Source of the DNA: Vombatus ursinus
Lineage: Eukaryota; Chordata; Mammalia; Diprotodontia; Vombatidae
DNA: 64,000 nucleotides
NCBI RefSeq assembly: GCF_900497805.2
Contig: NW_020944311.1
Span: forward strand, 833,071 to 897,070
Direction: 5' to 3'
Part shown: piece by piece, positions 9,993 through 18,949 of the stretch
Layout of the letters: each line of letters opens with the position of its first letter
Position numbering within the stretch: position 1 is the first letter of the stretch
Notes under the pieces: model-generated
Told to the model about the DNA's origin: nothing
What the model saw: the letters and a program-made list of their open reading frames with translations, nothing else
Databases searched by the model: none
Position numbers and translations under genes: made by a program

Positions 9993-11060
9993 ATGAGTAA
10001 GCAGCGCAAAAAGAATCAGACTATATTATCTTACTTTGGTGACAAAGAAGATCAAAACATACAACCAGAAAAAGACAATGAAGCCAAAGCTCCTACATCC
10101 AAAGCCTCCAAGAAGAACATGAATCTGTCCTAGGCCCTGGAAGAGCTCAAAAGGGATTTTGAGAAGCAAGTAAGAGAAGTAGAGGAAAAACTGAGAGTGA
10201 TGCAAGAAAATCATGAAAAACAAGTCAACAGCTTGCTAAAGGAGACCCAAAAAAATACTGAAGAAAATAACACCTTAAAAAACAACCTAACCCAAATGGC
10301 AAAAGAGGTCCAAAAAGCCAATGAGGAGAATACCCTAAAAAGCAAAATTGGCCAAATGGAAAAGGAAGTCCAAAAGCTTACTGAAGAAAATACTTCCTTA
10401 AAAATTAGAATAGAGCAATTGGAAGCTAGTGACTTTATAAGAAATCAAGACACTATAAAATAAATCCAAAAGAATGAAAAATTAGAAAACAAGGTGAAAT
10501 ATCTCACTGGAAAAACAACTGACCTGGAAAATAGATCCAGGAGAGAGAATTTAAAAATTATTGGACTATCTGAAAGCCATGATCAAAAAAAGAGCCTAGA
10601 CATCATCTTTCAAGAAATTATCCAGGAAAACTGGCCTGATATTTTAGAACCAGAGGGCAAAATAGAAATGGAAAGAATCCACCAATCACCTCCTGAAAGA
10701 GATCCCCAAAGGAAAACTCCTAGGAATATTGTAGCCAAATTCCAGAGTTCCCAGGTCAAGGAGAAAATATTACAAGCAGCCAGAAAGAAATAATTCAAGT
10801 ATCGTGGAAACACAATCAAGATAACACAAGATTTAGCTGCTTCTACATTAAAGGACCACAGGGCATGGAATATAATATTTGTGAGGGCAAAGGAGACAGG
10901 ATTACAACCAAGAATCACCTACCCAGCAAAACTGAGTATAATCCTTCGGGGGAAAAAATAGTCATTCAGTGAAATAGAGGACTTTCAAGCATTCTTGATG
11001 AAAAGACCAGAGCTGAATAGAAAATTTGATTTTTAATTTCAAGACTCAAGTGGAACATGA
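9993..11060 (+). pseudogene. HAL1-like ORF1 remnant, copy 1
   Basis: The frame starts MSKQRKKNQTILSYFGDKED. It has a long heptad coiled coil (repeated NTEENNTLKN and EENTLKSKIGQMEKEVQKL), then an RNA-binding domain start (DLENRSRRENLKIIGL), and a C-terminal domain ending near YPAKLSII and FSEIEDFQAFL. This is the standard L1 ORF1p order: coiled coil, RRM, CTD. Stops interrupt it at 10131-10133 (TAG) and 10461-10463 (TAA), with more before the C-terminus. The TAA recurs at the same site in copy 2. Full length would be near 350 residues. Confidence 0.85.
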
Positions 11061-11213
11061 AGAGGTAAACAGGAAAGAGAAAATCATAAGAGACTTACTA
11101 TGGTTGAACTGTTTACATTCCTGCATGGAAAGATGATATTTGTAACTCATGAGTCATTTGTCAGTATTAGGGTAGTTGGAGGGAAAAAATTATATGTTTG
11201 TATATAGACAGAC

Positions 11214-11272
<59 letters not shown>

Positions 11273-12118
11273 GGGCACAGCGTGAGTTGAAGATGAAGAG
11301 ATCATATCTGGAGAATAAAATTAAGGGGTGACAGAGGATTATACTAGGAGAAGGAGAAAGGGAGAGGTAGAATGGGGTAAATTATCTCACAAAAAAAACA
11401 GAAAAGAAAAGGCTCTTACAGTGGAGGGGAAATGGGGGAAGGTGAGAGGGAATGAATGAATCTTTTTCTCATAGAATTTGACTTAAGGAGGGAATAACAT
11501 ACACACTCAATTGGGTATGAAAATCTGTATTACCCGACAGGAAAATAGAGGGGGGGGAAGGGGACAAGAGAGTAGGGGGATGATAGAGAGGAGGGCAGAT
11601 TGGGGAAGAGGGTAATCAGAAGCAAGTACTTCTGAGGAGGGTCAGAGTCAAAAGAAAGAATAGAATAAATGGGGCTGGGTGGGATAGGGTTAAGGGAAAT
11701 AGAGTTAGTTTTTCACAGAATGTCTACTATGGAAGTGTTTTGCATAACTGCACATATAAAACCTATATTTAGTTGCTTGCCTTATCAATGAGGGTTGGTG
11801 GGGAGGGAGAAAGGGAGAAAATTTGGAACCCAAAGTTTTAAAAACACATGTTTAAAAAAAATGTTTTCATATGCAACTGAGAAATAAGAAATACAGGAAA
11901 TGGGGTACAGAAATCCATCCTGCCCTACAGGAAAATTGAAGGGGAAAGGGATAAGAGAAGGGGGGGAGAGATAGAAGGGAAGGTAGACTAGGGGAAGGGG
12001 TATTTAGAATGCATGCCCTCTTGGGGTGGGGGGAGGGGCGAGATCAGGTGAAAATTTGGAACTCAAAATCTTGTGGAAGTAAATGTTGAAAACAAAAAAA
12101 TAAATAAAAATTATCATA
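11061..12118 (+). other. 3' UTR of the HAL1-like element, with a duplicated tail module
   Basis: Purine-rich text contains two versions of one module. The first (about 11510-11860) runs from CAGGAAAATAGAGG to GAAAATTTGGAACCCAAAG. The second (about 11900-12090) runs from CAGGAAAATTGAAGGGG to GAAAATTTGGAACTCAAAA. Each ends like an L1 3' end. The same double structure is in copy 2. Confidence 0.7.
11205..11271 (+). repeat. (GATA)n microsatellite inside the HAL1-like 3' UTR
   Basis: GACA units are followed by about 14 GATA/TAGA units. The corresponding site in copy 2 carries (TA)n(GA)n. Confidence 0.95.
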
Positions 12119-12814
12119 AAAAAAGAGCAAAAATGATGGAGAATGTCCATGAAGGTGCTGCTTTCCATCATCCAGAGAGAGATGCTGCAGCGGGGGCAGT
12201 ATCTGGTGCCATGTTAACCTGCTCAGGGACACAGTGCGTAAAGAATGTCTGTCTCCAAGGTCACTGCCAACCACAGGCTAAGACTCCAAAGCCAAGGCTT
12301 CCATTGAGAGTGAAATCGACTGTGGAGAGAAAATGCCTCTCCATCCTGGGAGGCCTGGCTAGTCTGCAGCTGCTCAGTCAAGGCAGCCCAAAGCTTGAGC
12401 CTATCATGGAAAATGTCCGGCTGGGGACGCCCCATGATGACTCTATCAGCCCCTCCCTGCCCCACGAGAGGGGAAGATAATGGATTTAGAAGACTTTGTT
12501 GATAATGCTGGGACACCAACGATCTGTTTCGTTGCCCTGTTGCCCTGGGTGGGTGGGAAGCCAGTTCCTGAGAGAGAAGGAAAAGTAGGGAGATAAAAAT
12601 GTAACCTGTCATTGGAAGGACCTCAACTGTCCATCCCTCAGGCTGTCAACCTGGGGGGGTCTAGGTGGCTCCTGGGACTGGCTATGGAGAAGCAGGGGGA
12701 AGAAAGAAAGGGAGGAAGAAGCACCAGCAGTGCTTCACAACCTCGGGCCTGAGCTCTGCCTATCTGCTTAGCTACTTCCCTTCCACATCAGACCTTCAGC
12801 TAGCTCCTGAAAAG
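12119..12814 (+). other. Unrecognised part of the transduced segment
   Basis: There is a plus-strand open frame at 12073-12480, starting just inside the element tail, and a minus-strand frame at 12223-12612. The plus frame (MMENVHEGAAFHHPERDAAA...) shows no domain I recognise. GC content is higher than in the flanking LINEs. It may be host flanking sequence carried from the source locus. Confidence 0.4.
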
Positions 12815-12922
12815 GTCCCAGGATTCTGAATCAGAGGTTCTAGGTTCAAGGTTCAAATCCCAGCTCTGCTTCTAGTACTGCCTGTGTGACTTGAGAGAAG
12901 TCAGTTTACCAGATAACAATAA
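12815..12922 (+). mobile_element. MIR fragment, sense
   Basis: GGTTCAAATCCCAGCTCTGC and CTGCCTGTGTGACTTGAGAG mark the MIR body. It is inside the transduced segment. Confidence 0.6.
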
Positions 12923-13165
12923 GAGCTGCACTTGCTGGTTTGCAAAGTACTTTGCAAATACTACCTCATTTTATTCTCTCAACAATCCTGCAAGGGAGGT
13001 GCTATTATTATCCCCATTTTACAGGTGAGGAAACTCAGGCAGATAGAGGTTAAATGACTTGACCAGGGTCACACAACTAACACATGTCTGAGGCTGGTTT
13101 TGAACTTAGATCTTCCTAACTCCAGGTCAAGTACTCTACCTATGACAATACCCAGCTGCTTCTAG
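12923..13165 (-). mobile_element. MIR, antisense
   Basis: TTTGCAAAGTACTTTGCAAA, TATTATCCCCATTTTACAGG, GGGTCACACAACTAAC and CCCAGCTGCTT form a nearly complete inverted MIR. Confidence 0.82.
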
Positions 13166-13257
13166 TTAATGGAACTGGGAAGACAAAAGTTTATGTCTTG
13201 TCTCTGACAGATATCACTGGACTCATGGGTTTGCCAATTACCCCCCTGGAAACTTAC

Positions 13258-14480
13258 TTCTATCAATCAATCAATCAAGAAACATTTATTGAGTGCTGCC
13301 TACCAAGGAGGTACTGTGCCAGCTGCTGGAAATACAAAGACAAAAGTGATGATCTTTTTGCCCTCAAGAAGCTTCCTTTCTACTGGGGAAGGAAGATTTA
13401 TGGATAGAGGCACACATGTCTATAAAATAGATAAAAGGTGACTGGTAGGAAGGGTGCTAGTAGTTTGGGGCAGCAGTGGCCATCAGGGAAGGCTTCATGT
13501 AGGAGGTGGTTGAGCTGAGAATTGAAAGAAATTAAGGATTCTAGGAGTTGGGGGTGAGCAGGCTCAGGCACGGCCAGTTATGCAGGGTCCCAGACAAAAG
13601 AGCAGTCCTGTGTCTGAGGAACCATATGAAGGCTGGTTTGATTGGGCCACCGAGGGCAAGAAGGGGATGAGGTGTAATAAAGGTGGAAAGGTAAGTCGGG
13701 GCCAGATTGTGAAGGGATTTTTTTCTGTATAAAAGAGGAATTTAGATTTGTTCCTAGAAGTAAAAGGAAGCCACAAGAATTTACCGAGGAGAGTGACACG
13801 GACAGATGTGAACTTTGGTGGCTGCATGGAGGATGGATTGGAGCAGGGAAGGCAAACCAACCAGGAGGTCATTGCAATAGTCCAGGTAGGCAGTGATGAC
13901 AGCCTGAACCCTCGGGTGGTGACTGCAGGTGGTGAGCAGGGAAGTGTGTATATTGTGGAGATAAAAAAAGGCAAGCTTGGAGGCGCAGGGTGAGAGTGAG
14001 CTAGGAGTCAAGGATGACACCAAATTTGTGAGCCTGTGTGAATGGCAGCTTGGGGGCGGGGGGGCTGATGGAAATAGAGAGGTTTGGAAGAAAGAAAAGA
14101 CTAAGCTCTGTAGGACATAGTGAGTTGGAGCTGTCTGTGGTGCATCCAGTTTGAAATGTCCTATAGGCATTGGTTTTGAGGGAGGGCAGCTCAGGACACA
14201 GGGGCTCAGACAGATCAGGGAATCAACCAACAGAGAGATGATAGCAAAGACCATGGGAGCTGCTGAGGTCACTAAGGGGAGAGCCCAGAGAATGAAGAGA
14301 AGGGGCCAAGGGCAGAGCCTCGGGGGACAGGGGGTGTGAAAAACATGAGCCAGCAGAGGAGACCCAGGAGGGACCGTCAGACAGCAGAAGAGAGAGCAGT
14401 ATCCTGAGAACTCAGAGGAAGAGTCTGTCCAGGAGGACAGGCTGGTCAAAGGGGTCAGTGCTACAGAGAGGCCAGAGAAA
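13258..14480 (-). mobile_element. L2 LINE, antisense, 1.2 kb
   Basis: It runs from the inverted 3' end (AACATTTATTGAGTGCTGCC) back into ORF2. A minus-strand frame at 13781-14449 reads SKLAFFYLHNIHTS and AVITAYLDYCNDLLVGLPS, a CR1/L2 C-terminal signature (usually LDYCNSLL.GLP). This is a second, separate L2 copy carried within the transduced segment. Frames are broken. Confidence 0.85.
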
Positions 14481-14879
14481 GGGCCACTGATAACCCAAGA
14501 GAGGAGGTTTAGCTGAGCAGGAGTGAAAGGCAGACTGCAGATGGCTGAAAGGGGGGTAAGAAGAAGGGAACAGAGGCATCACATGCTCATCGATGCTGCA
14601 CGGAGGACAACGCATCCATGCAGGAGGAGACACGGATGTGTGCCGCCTGAATTCCATGGCCAGACAACTCTACACCATTCGAAGCATGGAAGCTGAGGAT
14701 CTCCCTGAGGGGACAGGAGAGACCCAGGGTGGCTGGGGGCAGGCTGCTATACATGTCAAACAAGGAAATACTGAGGAAAAGTTGGGTGGAGCAGAGACCT
14801 CAAATTCCAATAGAAACAGATCCCTTTGAGCTGCAGATCGCTTCAGAAAACCACAAATTAACATTATCTATGTTGCATC
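14481..14879 (+). other. Unrecognised part of the transduced segment
   Basis: I recognise no repeat in this 400-base stretch. Plus-strand and minus-strand frames around 14412-14864 have no known domain. Confidence 0.4.
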
Positions 14880-14992
14880 GTATATGTTTTTTTTTTAATT
14901 GTTAAAATTTCCCAATTAAATTAAAATCTGGTTCAGGCCCCAACTTGGACTGTGAACTGGGAGTCTGACACTTCTGTACAGACTCCTGGAGA
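14880..14992 (-). repeat. Dispersed repeat fragment, antisense (family name uncertain)
   Basis: ATTGTTAAAATTTCCCAATT and AAATCTGGTTCAGGCCCC are the inverse of the text CAGATTAAAACAGAACTGGG seen at 16399-16478. A dispersed mammalian repeat reads this way in longer copies. Confidence 0.45.
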
Positions 14993-15004
14993 AATGTGTA
15001 ATTG

Positions 15005-15016
15005 AAAAAAAAAAAA
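15005..15016 (+). other. Second poly(A) at the end of the insertion
   Basis: Twelve A bases follow GTGTAATTG and abut the right target-site duplication; the last two A bases also belong to the duplication. This marks the 3' end of the copied RNA. Confidence 0.8.
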
Positions 15017-15032
15017 GGATATGAACAGGCAG
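15015..15032 (+). repeat. Right 18-bp target-site duplication
   Basis: This is identical to 9211-9228. The host L1 continues directly with TTTTAAGAGGAAGAAATTAA. Confidence 0.88.
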
Positions 15033-15845
15033 TTTTAAGAGGAAGAAATTAAAGCTATCTATAGTCATATGAAAAAATGCTCTAACTCACTACTGATTAG
15101 AGAAATTCAAATCAAAATAACTCTGAGGTACCACATCACACCTATCAGATTGGCCAACATGACAAAACAGGAAAATGATAAATGTTGGAGAAGATGTGGG
15201 AAAATTGGAACACTAATGCATTGTTGGTGGAGTTGTAAAATAATCCAACCATTTTGGAGAGTAATTTGGAGCTATACCCAAAGGGCTATAAAAATGTGTA
15301 TACCCTTTGACCTAGCAACACCACTTCTAGGGCTGTATCCCAAACAGATCATACAAATGGGAAAAGGACCCACATGTACAAAAATATTTATAGCAGCTCT
15401 TTTTGTGGTGGCCAAGAATTGGAAATTGAGGGGATACCCATCCATTGGGGAATGGCTGAACAAGTTGTGGTATATGAATGTAATGGAATACTATTGTTCC
15501 ATAAGAAATGATGAGCAAGTGGACTTCAGAAAAACCTGGAAAGACTTGTATGGACTGATGCTGAGTGAGGTGAGCAGAACCAGAACATTGTACACAGTAA
15601 CAGCCATGTTGTGCAATGACTAATTTTGATAGACTTAGCCCTTCTCAGCAATGCAAGGATCTAAAACATCTCCAAAGGTCTCATGATGGAAAATGCTATC
15701 CACATCCAGAGAAAGAACTATGGAGTTTGAAGGCAAATCAAAGAATACTATTTGTTCTTCTGTTTTGTTTTTTCTTCTTTCTTGGGATTTCTCCTATTGG
15801 CTCTAATCCTTTTATACAACATGACTAATGTGAAGATAAAAAAAA
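15033..15845 (+). mobile_element. L1, right piece (ORF2 C-terminus and 3' UTR)
   Basis: This continues the L1 left at 9228: the ORF2 C-terminal frame, then the 3' UTR, ending early in an A-run at 15837-15846 after AATGTGAAGAT. L2 sequence resumes at once on its right. Confidence 0.9.
15069..15623 (+). pseudogene. L1 ORF2 C-terminus, 184-residue open frame
   Basis: The frame covers the last part of ORF2, including [19 protein letters not shown] (the CCHC-like cysteine region of L1 ORF2) and the end LYTVTAMLCND. It is open without a stop up to the expected ORF2 terminus. It is cut off from the left piece only by the 5.8-kb insertion. Confidence 0.85.
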
Positions 15846-16070
15846 AGGAGACTGAGAAAAGACCATTGGATTTAGCAATGAAGAGATGGCTAGTAACTTT
15901 GGAAAGAGAACTTTCAGTGAATAGAGGACGTCAGAAGCCAGACTGCAGAAGGTTTACAAGAGGGTGAAAGGAAAGGAAGTGGAGCCATTGAGTGCAGATG
16001 GCTTTCTCAGGGAGTTTAGCCACAGTGGGGAGGAGAGACCTAAGACAAGCACGAAAGTGAGAATGGTTGG
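15846..16070 (-). mobile_element. L2 LINE, antisense, piece 3
   Basis: AGACTGAGAAAAGACCATTG and TTAGCAATGAAGAGATGGCT, then GAGTTTAGCCACAGTGGGGA, continue the L2 text that broke off at 8370. The match fades by about 16070. Confidence 0.8.
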
Positions 16071-16204
16071 GTCCACTGAAGGACTGGCTATGGAGAGCCA
16101 CTCTGCACTTTTAGGAGAACAGACTGAGTGGAAGTAACCTGCCACAACTAGTAACTGTTCAAGCAGAACTACAATTTGTCTGTATAAGTTCTGGACTTCT
16201 TCAG

Positions 16205-16398
16205 CCCTCATGTCTAAACAGCTACCAAATCCTGTCAGTCAGACCTTTGCGACATCTTTCTTCTAAGCACACTTTTCTCCACTCACACAGCTGCCACCCT
16301 CCTTTAAGCCTTCATCTCCTCACACCTGGACTCCTGCCGTGGCCTTCTGGTCAGTCACTCTGCCTGCAGTCTCTTCCCACCTCTGATCAATTCTCCAC
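16205..16398 (+). mobile_element. L2 LINE fragment, sense
   Basis: ATGTCTAAACAGCTACCAAA, then CTCCACTCACACAGCTGCCA and CACCTGGACTCCTGC follow sense L2 ORF2. The 3' end of what may be the same copy lies beyond the L1 at 18194-18432. Confidence 0.65.
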
Positions 16399-16478
16399 AC
16401 CAGAGGTGTCAAACACATGGCCACTCCCCAGAGCATCCGGAACCAGATTAAAACAGAACTGGGAAATGTATACTAAAA
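16399..16478 (+). repeat. Dispersed repeat fragment (GTGTCAAACAC type)
   Basis: AGAGGTGTCAAACACATGG, then GAACCAGATTAAAACAGAAC and TGGGAAATGTATACTAAAAA, form a short copy of a dispersed repeat whose family name I do not recall. Confidence 0.45.
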
Positions 16479-16479
16479 A

Positions 16480-18180
16480 TCACTATTTCTATATGTTACC
16501 AACAAAACCTAGCAGGAAAAGATAGGAAGAAGAATTCCATTTAAAATAACTACAGGCAATATAAAACACGTGGGAGTCTACCTGCCAAGACAAACCCAGG
16601 AACTATATGAGTACAGTTACAACACACTTTTCACACAAATGAAGACAGATTGAAACAACTGGAGAAAGATTAATTGCTCATGAGTAGGCCAAGCCAATAT
16701 AATAAAAATGACAGTTCTACCTAAATTGATTTACTTATTCAGTGCCAGACCAATCAAACTACCAAAAAATTATTTTATAGAGCTAGAAGAAATAATAACA
16801 AAATTCATCTGCAAGAACAAAAAGGCACAATATCAAGGGAATTAATGAAAAAAAATGTGAAGGAAGGTAGCCGAGCAGTATCAGATTTCAAACTATATTA
16901 CAAAGGGGTAATCATGCAAACAAGCTGGTATTGGCTAAGAAATAGGGTAGTAGATCTGTGGAATAGATTAGATACACAAAATTCAATAGTAAATGACCAT
17001 AGCAATCTAGTATTTGATAAACCCAAAGATCCAAGTTTTGGGTAAGAATTCAATATTACACAAAACTTGCTGGGAAAATTGGAAAGCAGTTTGGCAGAAA
17101 CTAGTAAGGTGAACATCTTATTCTGTTTAACAAGATAAGGTCAAAACTGATACACGATTGAGACATAAAGGGTGATATCATGAGCAAATGAGGGGAGCAT
17201 GAACAAGTTTACCTGTCAGATAATGGAAGAATTTATGACCAAACAAGAGATATTGAGGATCATGGGGAAGTAAAATGGATAATTCTGATTACATTAAATT
17301 TAAAAGGTTTTGCACAAACAAAACCAATCAGTCAAGATTAGAAAGAAAGCAGGAAACTGGGGAAATATTTTTTACACTGAGTTTCTCTGAAAAAGGCCTC
17401 ATTTCTCAAATATATAGGAAACTGAGTCAAATTTATAAAAAGCTCTAAATCACTATTGATTAGAGAAATGCACATTAAAATAACTCTGAGGTACCACCTC
17501 ACACCGATCAGATTAGCTAACATAACAGAAAAGGAAAATGATAAATGTTGGAGGGGGTGTAAAAAATTGGGACACTAATAGGCTGTTTGTTGGTAGAACT
17601 GTGAACTGATCCAACCATTCTAGAGAACAATTTGGAACTATGGCCAAAGGGCTATCAAACTGTGCATACCATTTGACCCAGCAATACCACACTAGGTCCA
17701 TATCCCAAAGAGATCAAAGGAGAAAGTTGTGGTATATGATTGTGATAGAATACTACTGTGCAATAAAAAAATGATGAAGAGGATGGTTTCAGAAAAACCT
17801 GGGAAGACTGACATGAACTGATGCAATGTAAAGTGAGCACAGCCAGAACATTACACACAGTAACAGTAATATTGTAAGGATGATTAGCTGTGAAAGACTA
17901 CTGCCATCAAGACAATGATCCAAGACAATTCCAAAGGATTCATGATGAAAAATGCTCTCCGCCTCTAGAGAGGGAACTGATGGAATTTGAATGAAGATGG
18001 AAGCAGAATTTGGTTTCACTTTTTTTCTTGCTTTTGTTTACAGCATGGCTAATATGGAAATATTTTTGCATGTATAATTGATATCACATTTCTTGCCTTC
18101 TCAATGGGTGGGGGGGCGAGAAGGAGAGAATTTAGAACTCAAAAATGTTTAAATGAATATTAAAAATTAAATAATAATTT
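16480..18180 (+). mobile_element. Decayed L1 (ORF2 3' half and 3' UTR)
   Basis: It starts in the ORF2 stretch FYMLPTKPSRKR (ITNKAQQQE in the good copy) and runs through the C-terminus to a G-rich 3' UTR (18100-18120) and an A-rich end. Several internal deletions are visible, for example the loss of the SPIDKWSKDMN part near 17440. It resembles 36213-37562 more than the young L1, so it belongs to an older subfamily. Only short frames remain (16845-17045). Confidence 0.85.
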
Positions 18181-18193
18181 TATTTTTCTAAAA

Positions 18194-18432
18194 AGTTCTA
18201 GCTAAAATCTCATCTTCTGTAAGAAGCCTTTCCTAGTCCTTAGTTCCTTCTCTCTTTTGATTACTTCCAACTTATCTTGCTTGCACATATTTGTTTGCAT
18301 GCTGTCTCCACCATAAGAGTGTGCATTCCTTGAGAGCAGGAACTGGATTTTGACTTTCTTTGTACCCCCAGTGTTTAGCACACCTCCTGGTATATAGTAA
18401 GTGCTTAATAAATGCTTCGTGCCTGCCCGACT
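18194..18432 (+). mobile_element. L2 3' end, sense
   Basis: TTCTAGCTAAAATCTCATCT, AAGAAGCCTTTCCTAG, CATTCCTTGAGAGCAGGAAC and AGTAAGTGCTTAATAAATGC form the complete marsupial L2 3' end. Confidence 0.85.
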
Positions 18433-18548
18433 ACATGACCTTGGACAAGTCCTTTCTTCTCTCTTGGGCTCAGTTTCTTCTTTTGTCAAATAAGGAGGTT
18501 GGAACAAGTGGCCTTTAAGGGCCCTTCTCTCTCTAAGTTAATGAATCT
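18433..18548 (+). mobile_element. MIR fragment, sense
   Basis: ATGACCTTGGACAAGTCCTT, CTCAGTTTCTTCTTTTGTCA and AATAAGGAGGTTGGAACAAG follow the MIR body. Confidence 0.7.
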
Positions 18549-18949
18549 TACAGCCAAGGCCAAACAACAGGAAATCTTCATAAAACATTCTTCCTAACAA
18601 CAGTGCTGCAAAGTTTCAATTCTAAGCCCCAGAAGGAAAAAAAAATCTCTCGAGCTTCCCTCCCTTCTCCTTTACTCTTGAGGGAAAAGAGAGACACTTT
18701 CCCTTCATAGGGAGGCCCTCCCTGGCCGCAAAGCTGCCCCTCCACAGTGCTCACTGTCTTGTTGCCATTTCCTTGGGTAGAAATGCCTTTCACTTGATTG
18801 CACTGAAAATGTTAATGTTCCCGAAACTACTGCATTTGAACAAAGTCTTTTTAACAACTATGCCCCAGTGCCTGGAAAGCAATCCTTCCTGATTGTCCTT
18901 CAACACTCTGCTCAGCTGCCTCTTCCTCTACAGGTGGGAGGAGGACGAG
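18549..18949. other. Unrecognised stretch
   Basis: I found no repeat or gene in about 400 bases. A minus-strand frame at 18578-18793 has no recognisable domain. Confidence 0.45.

Larger units (their letters stand above)
9229..12118 (+). mobile_element. HAL1-like (half-L1) LINE: 5' UTR, ORF1, 3' UTR, no ORF2
   Basis: The element opens GGCGGAGCCAAGATGGC and has a GC-rich 5' UTR to 9992. A degraded L1-type ORF1 follows (9993-11060), then about 1.06 kb of purine-rich 3' UTR ending in a short A-rich tail near 12095-12121. No endonuclease or reverse transcriptase sequence lies between ORF1 and the tail. The copy at 48112-50260 has the same ORF1-to-3' UTR junction, so this is a family structure and not a private deletion. 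Half-L1 elements are known in mammals, and I recall opossum examples. The last 70 bases resemble the L1 tail (GAAAATTTGGAACTCAAAA), which would let L1 proteins mobilise it. Confidence 0.85.
12119..15004 (+). other. Candidate 3'-transduced genomic segment (2.9 kb)
   Basis: This stretch lies between the HAL1-like tail and a second poly(A) at 15005-15016, inside the same 18-bp target-site duplication. It contains pre-existing MIR and L2 fragments plus unrecognised DNA, so it was ordinary genomic sequence before being copied. The simplest account is read-through past the weak element tail and co-insertion. At 2.9 kb it would be long for a transduction. I found no AATAAA in the last 60 bases. Confidence 0.65.

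Noticed and set aside
9545-10000. 151-codon open frame in the 5' UTR of the HAL1-like element
   Set aside because: It overlaps the ORF1 start in another frame, has no domain, and lies in a GC-rich leader where stops are rare. Copy 2 lacks most of the region, so coding conservation cannot be tested.
11205-11271. GATA run as a regulatory GATA-factor cluster
   Set aside because: It is a microsatellite within a retrotransposon UTR, and copy 2 has another repeat there.
13050-13080. tRNA genes suggested by the tRNA-like heads of many SINEs
   Set aside because: All such heads are followed by SINE bodies, are diverged from tRNA, and lack a plausible cloverleaf end, so none is called as a tRNA gene.
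13781-14449. 222-residue minus-strand frame as a possible host gene
   Set aside because: The end reads as the L2/CR1 C-terminal signature (LDYCNDLLVGLP) and the DNA aligns with other L2 copies, so it is part of a LINE.
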